From assembly GCA_041874725.1 (NCBI GenBank), contig CP097466.1:2542001-2606000 (forward strand): a DNA stretch of 64,000 nucleotides, given 5' to 3'. The DNA is from Duganella sp. BuS-21. GTDB lineage: Bacteria; Pseudomonadota; Gammaproteobacteria; Burkholderiales; Burkholderiaceae_D. The notes beneath the pieces were generated by a model, which was given only the letters and a program-made list of their open reading frames with translations, was not told where the DNA came from and searched no databases. This document shows positions 51,663 to 59,032 of the stretch, piece by piece. The position numbers were made by a program, and so were the translations under genes. Position 1 is the first letter of the stretch, and each line of letters opens with the position of its first letter.

Positions 51663-52253
51663 ATGTCCAGCGCCAGCCAACCAGAAACCCAGCAAAATCA
51701 GCAAAATCAGCCCGCCTTCCGCGTCGAACGCTCTTCGGTCCACGGCAACGGCGTGTTCGCACAACGCGATATCGCACCCGGCGAACGCATCGTGGAATAT
51801 GCCGGCCGCGAGATCACCTGGGACGAGGCGCAGATCCGCGCCGAGATCCAGGGCGGGCCGCACAACCATACCTTCTTCTTCAGCCTGGCCAACGGCAACG
51901 TCGTCGACGGCGGCGACCACGGCAACGAGGCGCGCTTCATCAACCATTCCTGCGAGCCCAATTGCGAAGCCATCGAGGAAGAGGACGGCCGCATCTTCAT
52001 CTACGCGCTGTACGACATCCAGCAGGATGAGGAGCTCAGCTATTCCTACCCGCTGATTTATGAAGGCCGCCACACGCCGGCCATCAAGCGCGAGTTCGCC
52101 TGCCGCTGCGGCGCCGTCAACTGCAGCGGCACCATGCTGGCGCCCAAGCCGCGCAAGCGCCGCGCTACGCCACGGCCGGCGCCTGCACTGTTTGCAGACG
52201 CCGTCCCTGCTGCAGCAACAGGGCAAAGTCCGCAGCCGGCAGCGGCGGGCTGA
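51663..52253 (+). CDS. SET-domain protein with post-SET motif
   Basis: 196 residues from the ATG at 51663; an in-frame TTG at 51645 is possible. It is a compact SET methyltransferase domain: 'VHGNGVFAQRDIAPGERIVEYAGREI' (SET-N), 'RFINHSCEPNCEA' with N94-H-S-C97, and 'EELSYSYPLIY' with the catalytic-type Tyr. A post-SET C147-x-C149-x4-C154 ('CRCGAVNC') can form a zinc site with C97. Such proteins methylate lysine side chains with SAM; bacterial targets are mostly unknown. The lysine/proline/alanine tail after residue 160 overlaps the convergent c-di-GMP gene by 89 nt and may be a recent extension. A Lys-rich histone-like protein is encoded about 11 kb away (62889), a possible substrate only by inference. 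Confidence 0.88.
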   Translation: MSSASQPETQQNQQNQPAFRVERSSVHGNGVFAQRDIAPGERIVEYAGREITWDEAQIRAEIQGGPHNHTFFFSLANGNVVDGGDHGNEARFINHSCEPNCEAIEEEDGRIFIYALYDIQQDEELSYSYPLIYEGRHTPAIKREFACRCGAVNCSGTMLAPKPRKRRATPRPAPALFADAVPAAATGQSPQPAAAG

Positions 52254-55017
52254 AGTAGTAGCCCTGGATCTCGTCGCAGCCGTTGCGGCGCAGGTAGGCC
52301 AGCTGGCTTTCGGTCTCCACGCCTTCGGCGATGACGCGCAGCTTGAGGTTGTGGGCCAGCGCGATGATGGAGACCACGATGGCCGCATCGTCGTCTTCGT
52401 GGATATCGCTGACGAAGGAACGGTCGATCTTCAGCACGTCGATGGGAAAGTGCCGCAGGTAGGAGAAGCTGGAATAACCGGTGCCGAAATCGTCGATCGA
52501 CAGCGCCAGTCCCAGCGCCTTGAGCTTGTGCAGCAGCTCCACCGCCTGCATCACGTCGTGCATGAACAGGCCCTCGGTCAATTCGATGTCCAGGCAGGCC
52601 GGCGGCAGGCCGGTCTCCAGCAGCACCTGCGAAATCGATGACAGCAGCTGCGGCTCGCTGAACTGGCGCGGCGACAGGTTGACCGCGATGCGCAGCATGC
52701 CGTGGCCGTCGTCCATCCAGCTGCGCGCCTGGCGGCAGGCCTCGCGCAGCACCCAGGCGCCGATTTCCACGATCAGCCCGGTTTCCTCGGCCAGGCCGAT
52801 GAAGCGGTTCGGCGCCACCATGCCCAGTTCCGGATGCTGCCAGCGCAGCAGCGCTTCCATGCCGACCACGCGGCCGCTCTGCAAGTCCACCTGCGGCTGG
52901 TAGTGCAGCACGAATTCCTGGCGCTCCAGCGCCTTGCGCAGCGCGCTTTCGATGCGCAGCCGTTCGCGCGCTTCCTCGTTCATGGCCGGTTCGTAGAACT
53001 GGGTGTTGTTGCGGCCCAGCTTCTTGGCGCGGTACATGGCGATGTCGGCGTGTTCGATCAGGCGCTGGGCCGAGGTGCCGTCGGCGCCGTAGACGGCCAC
53101 CCCGATCGAGCAGGTGACGAAGAATTCCTTCCCCTCCAGCATGGCCGGCTGGGTCACCGCGCGCATGATGCGCTGGGCGATGTCGTGCGTGGTTTCCTCC
53201 GGGTACTCGGTGAGGATGGCGACGAACTCGTCGCCCGACAGCCGCGCCACGGTGTCGCTTTCGCGCACGCTGTCCTGCAGCCGCTGGGCCACGGTCTTGA
53301 GCAACTGGTCGCCGGCCTTGTGGCCGAGGCTGTCGTTGACGAACTTGAAGCGGTCGAGGTCGATCAGCATCACCCACAAAGGTTTGCCGCTGCGGTTGGC
53401 GAAGGCCACCGCCTGGCTCAGCCGGTCCTGCAGCAGCACGCGGTTGGGCAAGCCGGTCAGCACGTCGTGGTGGGCGATGTGCTGAATGCGTTGTTCGGCC
53501 TGCTTGCGCTCGGTGATCTCGGTGCCGGTGCCGCGATAGCCCTTGAATTTGCCCTCGCGGTCGAACACCGGCTCGCCGCTGGTGCTGAACCAGTGGATCT
53601 GGCCGTCGTGGCCGGGCAATGCGTATTCGAGGTTGGTGAAGGGCAGGTGCGATTCCAGCACGGTGCGGTGGTCGCGGCCCCAGCGGTTGCTCCACATTTC
53701 CGGGTGCAGCTCCCAGCGGGTCTTGCCGAGGAAGCGCTGGGGGTCCTGCTTGCCCTTGTCGAAGAACCCGCCGGTGATATTGGTGAAGCGGAATTCCTCG
53801 TCCTGCTCCCAATACCAGTCCGAGGACAGGGCCAGCAGGCGGCGGAAGCGGTGCTCGCTTTCCTGCAAGGCTTCCTCGGTGCGCTTGCGGGCGGCCACGT
53901 CCTCGGCCAACTTTTCGTTGCTGAGCTGGAGCGCCACGGTGCGCTCGTCGACCAGCCGCTGCACGCGGGAGGAACGGCGCGCCAGCGAGTTGACGAAGGC
54001 GGCCGTCAACAGCGAGAACAGCAGGCCGCCGAGCAAGGTCGAGAGCGAGCCCAGATGGTGCGGCAAGAAAGGGCGCGCCAGCGGCGTCACCTGCACGTGC
54101 CAGGATTTGCCGGCGGCGTTGAAGGTGCGCACATAAGGCTCGCGGTAGTCGAAGGCCAGCCAGCGCTGCAGCGGGCGCGGCGCCGGTGGGGCGTCGGCCG
54201 GCTGGCCCAGGCTGTACACCAGGTTGGCCGGGCGGATGTCGTCGCCGATATACACCTGCACCATCAGCTCGCGGTCGTCCAGCAGGTCGGCCGCCAGCAG
54301 GATCTTCTGGATCAGGTCGGCGGAGCGGATCACCGCGCTGGTGTTGCCCAGCCACGCCGCGCGCCGCTGGGCTACCGTGCCCAGTTCGGCGCCGGCGTGG
54401 TACACCGGCATCATCATCACAAAGCCTTGCTGGCGGCCCTGTTCCTGCGCCAGCCGCATCAGCGCGGTGGTGCGCGGCTGGCCGCTGTCGGCCGCGTCGA
54501 ACACCACCCGCGCCATGGCCGGCAGCGAGGCCACGTCCAGGCCGAAGGCGGCCTGGTTGCCTTCCAGCGGTTCCAGGTAGTCGACGATGACGTGTTGCGG
54601 GCGCGCGGCCATGGGCTGGTTGCCGCCGTCGTGCAGGCGGTAACCGGGATGCTGCTGCTGTGTTTCGGCCTCGTGGCGGCGGGCGGTGTCGTGGTCCATC
54701 ACGCGCTGGTAGTTGAAGGCCTGGACGAAGGGGTAGCGCGCCAGCAGCGGCTGGGTGAAGCTGGCGAACTGCTCGCGGCTGACCACGCCCACCGATTTGA
54801 ACAGGCCGTTGAGGATGGTGACCAGTTCCAGCGTGTCGTCCATGCCCCGGCGGATGGCGGCGGCGCGGATGTGGCCGCGCTGCTGGAAGCTTAGTTCCAT
54901 CTTGCTATATTCCAGTGCGCTGACCGCCACGAACAGCATGCCGGTGACGGCGAAGCCGGTCATCAGGGTCAGAATGGCCGCCAGGGAGATCCGGGGTGAC
55001 TTGCGGGAAGACGGCAT
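52165..55017 (-). CDS. Membrane CHASE-PAS-GGDEF-EAL c-di-GMP protein
   Basis: 950 residues from the ATG at 55017; an upstream in-frame start at 55101 would add 28 residues before the first TM. TM1 about 13-37, a periplasmic CHASE-type sensor (about 40-315), TM2 about 319-343, a PAS domain (about 375-505), GGDEF about 510-680 and EAL about 695-945. The GGDEF signature reads L-S-G-D-E-F, with the first Gly replaced by Ser; 'DLDRFKFVNDSLGH' is intact. The EAL domain keeps its catalytic set: 'EALLRW' (near residue 720), 'VNLSPRQF', 'DIELTEG', 'DDFGTGYSS', 'KIDRSFV' and 'EGVET'. It is predicted to be an active c-di-GMP phosphodiesterase; cyclase activity is uncertain. Its stop overlaps the SET gene by 89 nt. 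Confidence 0.92.
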   Translation of the reverse strand: MPSSRKSPRISLAAILTLMTGFAVTGMLFVAVSALEYSKMELSFQQRGHIRAAAIRRGMDDTLELVTILNGLFKSVGVVSREQFASFTQPLLARYPFVQAFNYQRVMDHDTARRHEAETQQQHPGYRLHDGGNQPMAARPQHVIVDYLEPLEGNQAAFGLDVASLPAMARVVFDAADSGQPRTTALMRLAQEQGRQQGFVMMMPVYHAGAELGTVAQRRAAWLGNTSAVIRSADLIQKILLAADLLDDRELMVQVYIGDDIRPANLVYSLGQPADAPPAPRPLQRWLAFDYREPYVRTFNAAGKSWHVQVTPLARPFLPHHLGSLSTLLGGLLFSLLTAAFVNSLARRSSRVQRLVDERTVALQLSNEKLAEDVAARKRTEEALQESEHRFRRLLALSSDWYWEQDEEFRFTNITGGFFDKGKQDPQRFLGKTRWELHPEMWSNRWGRDHRTVLESHLPFTNLEYALPGHDGQIHWFSTSGEPVFDREGKFKGYRGTGTEITERKQAEQRIQHIAHHDVLTGLPNRVLLQDRLSQAVAFANRSGKPLWVMLIDLDRFKFVNDSLGHKAGDQLLKTVAQRLQDSVRESDTVARLSGDEFVAILTEYPEETTHDIAQRIMRAVTQPAMLEGKEFFVTCSIGVAVYGADGTSAQRLIEHADIAMYRAKKLGRNNTQFYEPAMNEEARERLRIESALRKALERQEFVLHYQPQVDLQSGRVVGMEALLRWQHPELGMVAPNRFIGLAEETGLIVEIGAWVLREACRQARSWMDDGHGMLRIAVNLSPRQFSEPQLLSSISQVLLETGLPPACLDIELTEGLFMHDVMQAVELLHKLKALGLALSIDDFGTGYSSFSYLRHFPIDVLKIDRSFVSDIHEDDDAAIVVSIIALAHNLKLRVIAEGVETESQLAYLRRNGCDEIQGYYFSPPLPAADFALLLQQGRRLQTVQAPAVA

Positions 55018-55103
55018 GACGCGCTTTCCGAAGGGGGAGAGTGGCGGAATGCGGACAGGGGCGGGGACCGCAGGGATGATAGCTAGTGTGTCACAAAACA
55101 TGC

Positions 55104-55136
55104 CGTGGTGACAGATGCATTTGTTAAAACACCACG
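55104..55136 (-). terminator. Possible hairpin after the spermidine-synthase-like gene
   Basis: CGTGGTG (55104-55110) and CACCACG (55130-55136) form a perfect 7-bp stem with a 19-nt AT-rich loop, 24 nt beyond the stop of the minus-strand gene. No T tract follows on that strand. Weak support. Confidence 0.25.
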
Positions 55137-55160
55137 CTCGATACTTCGCCCACCAGACCT

Positions 55161-55925
55161 TCAGGACCAGCGCAGCTTCAGCACGGTCCAGTGCGCCATC
55201 AGGCGGTTCAGCAGCGGCAGGGGCAGGCCGTGGGTGCGCGCCACCTTCTGTTGCATGGCCAACGCCGGCGAGGGTTTGCCATCCTTGACGGCGAACAGGA
55301 TGCGGTTGTTGCCGGCGATGCCGCGAAACCAGCAGATGCGGCCCTGGAAGGTGTGGCGCAGGCGGCGCAACATGGCGCCGTAGCGAGGGTCGTAGCTGAA
55401 GATGTTGGCCACCATCACGCCGCCCGGCCGCAAGGCGCGCCGGCAGTCGGCGTAGAAGGCGGCGCTACCCAAGGGCGGCGGCAGGCCGTCGGCGTCGAAG
55501 CCGTCCACCAGCAGCACGTCGGCGCTGTTGTCGAGCTTGCGCATATAGTCGACTGCATCGGCCTCGATCACGCGGAAGCGGGCGTTGTCGCGCGGGATGG
55601 CGAACTGCTCGCGCAGGGCGATCACCTGCGGATTGAGCTCCAGCACGGTGATGCGGCAGTGCGGCAAATAGCGGTAGCAGAACTTGGCCAGCGAGCCGCC
55701 GCCCAGCCCGACCATGACGATGTGCTCGGGCCGTGGATGAAACAGCACAAAGCACATCATGGCGCGCGCGTAACTGAGCACCAGGTCGTCTGGGCGCGAA
55801 AGGCGCATTTCGCTTTGCACCATGCCGGGCTGGAACTCCAGCAGGCGCGTGTTGCCCAGCGTGCGCACCTTCGGTTGTTGGGCGGTTGGGGGAGCCAAGT
55901 TTTGTTGTATTGTGGATTTATCCAA
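55161..55925 (-). CDS. Spermidine synthase-like SAM-dependent protein
   Basis: Up to 254 residues. The core is a Rossmann methyltransferase/aminopropyltransferase fold of the SpeE type: 'MVQSEMRLSRPDDLVLSYARAMM' (the family's substrate loop), the nucleotide motif 'VMVGLGGGSLAKFCY' (71-85), E96 ('VLELNPQ'), 'ADAVDYM' and an acidic 'LLVDGFDADGLPP' loop. The N-terminal beta domain of true spermidine synthases is nearly absent, so this is a short homologue whose amine substrate is uncertain. The frame begins with TTG, with no ribosome binding site and a TATAAA box only 7 nt upstream, so the true start may be further in, for example the GTG at codon 20. Confidence 0.75.
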   Translation of the reverse strand: MDKSTIQQNLAPPTAQQPKVRTLGNTRLLEFQPGMVQSEMRLSRPDDLVLSYARAMMCFVLFHPRPEHIVMVGLGGGSLAKFCYRYLPHCRITVLELNPQVIALREQFAIPRDNARFRVIEADAVDYMRKLDNSADVLLVDGFDADGLPPPLGSAAFYADCRRALRPGGVMVANIFSYDPRYGAMLRRLRHTFQGRICWFRGIAGNNRILFAVKDGKPSPALAMQQKVARTHGLPLPLLNRLMAHWTVLKLRWS

Positions 55926-55991
55926 GGAATTTATAGTAGCATGGCGATAGCACAGGCCCGCCCTCCGGCAGCCATCTTGGAGAGAGATACG

Positions 55992-56267
55992 ATGTTTTTA
56001 GATCACCCTACGCTTACCGCTACCAACAGCTTCACCGAACCTGACCGCCTGGAGCGGCTGAGCCGCGTCTACGGTTACGTGGCGGCCCTGGCGGATCTGG
56101 CCGGCAAGCAGACCTTTATTGAAAAAGTCAGCCAGATGCACGATCACAAGGGCACGCTGATCGTGTTCTGGCACGACGCCCCGACCGAGGACGAAAAAGC
56201 CTACTTCACGCAAGCGTGGTGCAGCAAGATGGGCGACGGCAGCACCAATGTCGAGCACGAGGTCTGA
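55992..56267 (+). CDS. Hypothetical small acidic protein
   Basis: 91 residues from the ATG at 55992, which has a GGAGAG ribosome binding site 6-7 nt upstream; an in-frame ATG at 55941 lacks one. The sequence is soluble and acidic, with 'RLERLSRVYGYVAALADLAGKQTFIEKVSQMHDHKGTLIVFW' as helix-strand structure and no membrane or signal segment. No family recognised. It lies 12 nt before the GGDEF membrane protein on the same strand and is divergent from the SpeE-like gene, so it is likely co-transcribed with the former. Confidence 0.65.
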   Translation: MFLDHPTLTATNSFTEPDRLERLSRVYGYVAALADLAGKQTFIEKVSQMHDHKGTLIVFWHDAPTEDEKAYFTQAWCSKMGDGSTNVEHEV

Positions 56268-56279
56268 CCCGCTGCGGTG

Positions 56280-57470
56280 ATGGATATAAAAACCTTGCTG
56301 TTGGCGCTGGCGCTGGGCAATCTGAGCCTGTGCGCGGCGCTGTTCTTTTATAGGCTGGAAGCGCGCCGCAGCGGTACCGACACCCTTGTCGCCGACTGTG
56401 CGCGCGCCCACGCCACCTGGACCTGGGCCAAGCAGTGCCAGGCCGTGGCCTGGACCCTGTTGTATTTCCGTGGCGACCTTGCCGATTTCCTGACCATTCC
56501 GTTGGCCAACGCCGTGTTGTTCGCCGGCTTCGCGCTCGACGCCGCCGCGCTGTGGGAGCAGGCCGGCCGCCGCGTATGGCGTCAATATCTGCTGCCGGCG
56601 CTGGGCGCGGCCATCGGCGTGTACGTCGGCGCCTGGCTGCTGCAGGTGCCGGCCGGTGTGCGCATCGCCATCGGCTCGGTGGCGGCGGCCTTGTTCTTTG
56701 TGGCGGGCGCCGCCGCGCTGGGGCGCGGTTGGCGCAACGGCACTGCCTTGCGGCGCTACCTGGTGCTATTGATGCTGGTGCTGAGCGCGGCCGTGGTGGC
56801 GCGCGGCCTGTGGTCGCTGCTGTCGACGGACGTCAGCGGCGTCAGTGCGCTGGCGGTGCAGGGCGCCGGCATCGCGGCTTTCTATTTGATGATGTTGGGC
56901 AATGCTTTCGGTTATCTGCTGCTGGGGCGCGAGCAGGCGCAGGCCGAGCTGGCGCGGCTGGAGGTGGTCGATCCGCTGACCGACGTGCCGAACCGGCGCG
57001 GCTTCTACCAAGCGCTGACGCCGTGGATCGCGCTAGCGCGCCGTCCCGGCATGAGCACCGCGCTGATCATCCTGAACCTGGACCAGTTCAAGCGCGTCAA
57101 CGATAGCTATGGCCATCCGGCCGGCGACATGGTACTGAAGGCCATGGTCGACGTCTGCAAAAAGCAGCTGCGCGATTCAGACCAGATGGGCCGCCTGGGC
57201 GGCGCCGAATTCGCCATCCTGCTGCCGCGCACCTCGCTCGAGGATGCCGGCATGGTGGCCGAACGCATCCGCAACGCCGTGGCGGCGCTGCCGGTCAAGG
57301 CGGAAAAAGCCGTGATCGGCATGACGGCCAGCCTGGGCGTGACGGTGATCCGCGCCGAGGACAGCACCGTCAGCCTGTTCAAACGGGCCGACGCGGCGCT
57401 GCAGGCGGCCAAGCTGGGCGGCAGTAATCGCGTGGTTGAGGCGATTAACAACGGAAATGTGGAAGCCTAG
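56280..57470 (+). CDS. Membrane GGDEF protein with degenerate active site
   Basis: 396 residues from the ATG at 56280; the codon before it is an in-frame GTG. Six or seven membrane helices span about 1-220, followed by a GGDEF domain (about 230-390). The signature is G307-G-A309-E-F: the third residue, normally Asp or Glu and needed for catalysis and metal binding, is Ala. In the first metal-binding motif, 'DxDxFK' reads N266-L-D-Q-F-K, so the first Asp is Asn. Both metal-site changes point to a catalytically dead cyclase that may bind GTP or c-di-GMP or act by dimerising. 'DPLTDVPNRRGF' and 'RVNDSYGHPAGD' are otherwise intact. It follows the 91-aa gene by 12 nt. Confidence 0.88.
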   Translation: MDIKTLLLALALGNLSLCAALFFYRLEARRSGTDTLVADCARAHATWTWAKQCQAVAWTLLYFRGDLADFLTIPLANAVLFAGFALDAAALWEQAGRRVWRQYLLPALGAAIGVYVGAWLLQVPAGVRIAIGSVAAALFFVAGAAALGRGWRNGTALRRYLVLLMLVLSAAVVARGLWSLLSTDVSGVSALAVQGAGIAAFYLMMLGNAFGYLLLGREQAQAELARLEVVDPLTDVPNRRGFYQALTPWIALARRPGMSTALIILNLDQFKRVNDSYGHPAGDMVLKAMVDVCKKQLRDSDQMGRLGGAEFAILLPRTSLEDAGMVAERIRNAVAALPVKAEKAVIGMTASLGVTVIRAEDSTVSLFKRADAALQAAKLGGSNRVVEAINNGNVEA

Positions 57471-57504
57471 TCATCAAGCTGTCATATAGCGGGCTTATCT
57501 TGCT

Positions 57505-57510
57505 TATAAT
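57505..57510 (+). promoter_or_regulatory. Consensus -10 box before the Ppx/GppA gene
   Basis: TATAAT lies 58 nt upstream of the ATG at 57569. The 17-bp position holds TCATAT, a poor -35. The gap 57471-57568 otherwise shows only AT-rich sequence. Confidence 0.4.
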
Positions 57511-57568
57511 GGTATAAACCGTTTAGTTTGATTTCAGCTGGTTATTTTGCACGGAGCCTTCCAATTAT

Positions 57569-59020
57569 ATGTATGCAGCAGTAGACCTGGGTTCCAACAG
57601 TTTTCGCCTCCACATCGGCAAGCATGATGGCGAGGCCATACGTGTCCTGAAAAGCGTGCGCGAGCCGATCCGGCTGGCCGCAGGACTGGACGCCAACGGC
57701 GACCTGACGCCGGCCGCCATGCAGACCGCGCTCAACTGCCTGAAGAACTTCCGCACCGTGCTGGCAGCCTACAAGCTGGACGCCGTGCGCGTGGTCGCCA
57801 CTTCCGCCATGCGGGTGGCGCGCAATTCCGCCGCCTTTTTGCCGCAGGCCGAACTGGCCATCGGCTATCCGATCGAGATCATCTCCGGCGAGGAGGAGGG
57901 GCGCCTGATCTACATGGGCGTGGCGCACGCGGTGGCGCTGCCCGGCGAACGGCGGCTGGTGATCGACATCGGCGGCGGCTCCACCGAGCTGATCTTGGGA
58001 CGCGGGCAGGAGATCGAACGGGTCGAATCGTTCAGCGTCGGCACCGTCAATCAAAGCCTGGCCTTCTTCATCGGCGGCCGGGTGGACGGGCCGTCGTTCG
58101 AGGCGGCCATCCTGTCGGCGCGCAGCCATTTCGAGGACGCCGCGCCGCCGTACCGGCCGCAGTTCTGGAAGCAGTGCTACGGCTCGTCCGGCACCGCGCG
58201 CACCATCGCCGACATCATCGTCAAGAACGGCATCGGCCGCGAGGTCAATGCGCAGACGCTGGAGGCGCTGATGCAGCGCTTCATCGCGTGCGGCCATGTC
58301 AGCAAGATCGACATGCCGGGCCTGAAGCCGGACCGCGCCGGCACCATCATCGGCGGGCTGGCGATCCTGATCGGCCTGGTGCGCGAGCTCGATATCCCGG
58401 TGGTGCTGCCGATCGAGGCCGGCCTGCGCATGGGCGTGATGTGGGACCTGCACCTGCGCTCGACCAAGCGCGATCGGCGCGAGCAGTCGGTACTGGCCTG
58501 CGTGGAGCGCTTCCACGTCGACGAACGCCGCGCCAACCGCGTGGCCAACGATGCGCTGGCGCTGTACGCCCAGACCAAGCCGGCCGCCGACCAGTACGAG
58601 CGCCATCTGTACTGGAGCGCGCTGCTGCACGAGATGGGTATGGTGGTGTCGCACACCGGCTATCACAAGCACGCCGCCTACATCATCGAGAATGCCGATC
58701 TGCCGGGCTTCACGGCGCGCGAGCAGCGCATCATGAGCCGCCTGATCGTGGCGCACAAGGGCAACCTGCGCAAGGTGGTGGAGGTGCTGGGCGAGGCCGA
58801 TTTCGCCAAGGCCGTGGTGGCGCTGCGGCTGGCCGTGCTGTTCATGCACTCGCGGATCGACATCGATTTCACGCAGATCAAGCTGCGCTTCAAGAGCCGC
58901 ATCGAGCTGGAGATCCGGCGCGAGTGGGTGGCCGAGCATCCGACCCTGTCCTACTGGCTGGAGAAGGAACAGGAGCAGTGGGACGAAGTCGGTGTAGACT
59001 TCGCCATCCGTACGACTTAA
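57569..59020 (+). CDS. Ppx/GppA-family phosphatase (exopolyphosphatase or pppGpp phosphohydrolase)
   Basis: 483 residues. The N-terminal ASKHA-fold domain begins at the start codon with 'AVDLGSNSFRLHIG' (phosphate 1), then 'ISGEEEGRLIYMGVAHAV' with the catalytic Glu and 'VIDIGGGSTELILG' (phosphate 2, about 131-144). The C-terminal helical part ('RVANDALALYAQTKP', 'LYWSALLHEMGMVVSHTGYHKHAAYII') has the HD-like domain found in long family members. The enzyme removes phosphate from polyphosphate or pppGpp in the cytoplasm; the two activities cannot be separated by eye. No ppk is adjacent. The next kinase gene starts 12 nt after its stop. Confidence 0.9.
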   Translation: MYAAVDLGSNSFRLHIGKHDGEAIRVLKSVREPIRLAAGLDANGDLTPAAMQTALNCLKNFRTVLAAYKLDAVRVVATSAMRVARNSAAFLPQAELAIGYPIEIISGEEEGRLIYMGVAHAVALPGERRLVIDIGGGSTELILGRGQEIERVESFSVGTVNQSLAFFIGGRVDGPSFEAAILSARSHFEDAAPPYRPQFWKQCYGSSGTARTIADIIVKNGIGREVNAQTLEALMQRFIACGHVSKIDMPGLKPDRAGTIIGGLAILIGLVRELDIPVVLPIEAGLRMGVMWDLHLRSTKRDRREQSVLACVERFHVDERRANRVANDALALYAQTKPAADQYERHLYWSALLHEMGMVVSHTGYHKHAAYIIENADLPGFTAREQRIMSRLIVAHKGNLRKVVEVLGEADFAKAVVALRLAVLFMHSRIDIDFTQIKLRFKSRIELEIRREWVAEHPTLSYWLEKEQEQWDEVGVDFAIRTT

Positions 59021-59032
59021 AAAGGGCCCGCC

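Noticed and set aside
52702..54894. 730-residue plus-strand frame opposite the GGDEF-EAL gene
   Set aside because: Complement of a well-supported gene with all EAL motifs; its translation is compositionally biased and matches nothing.
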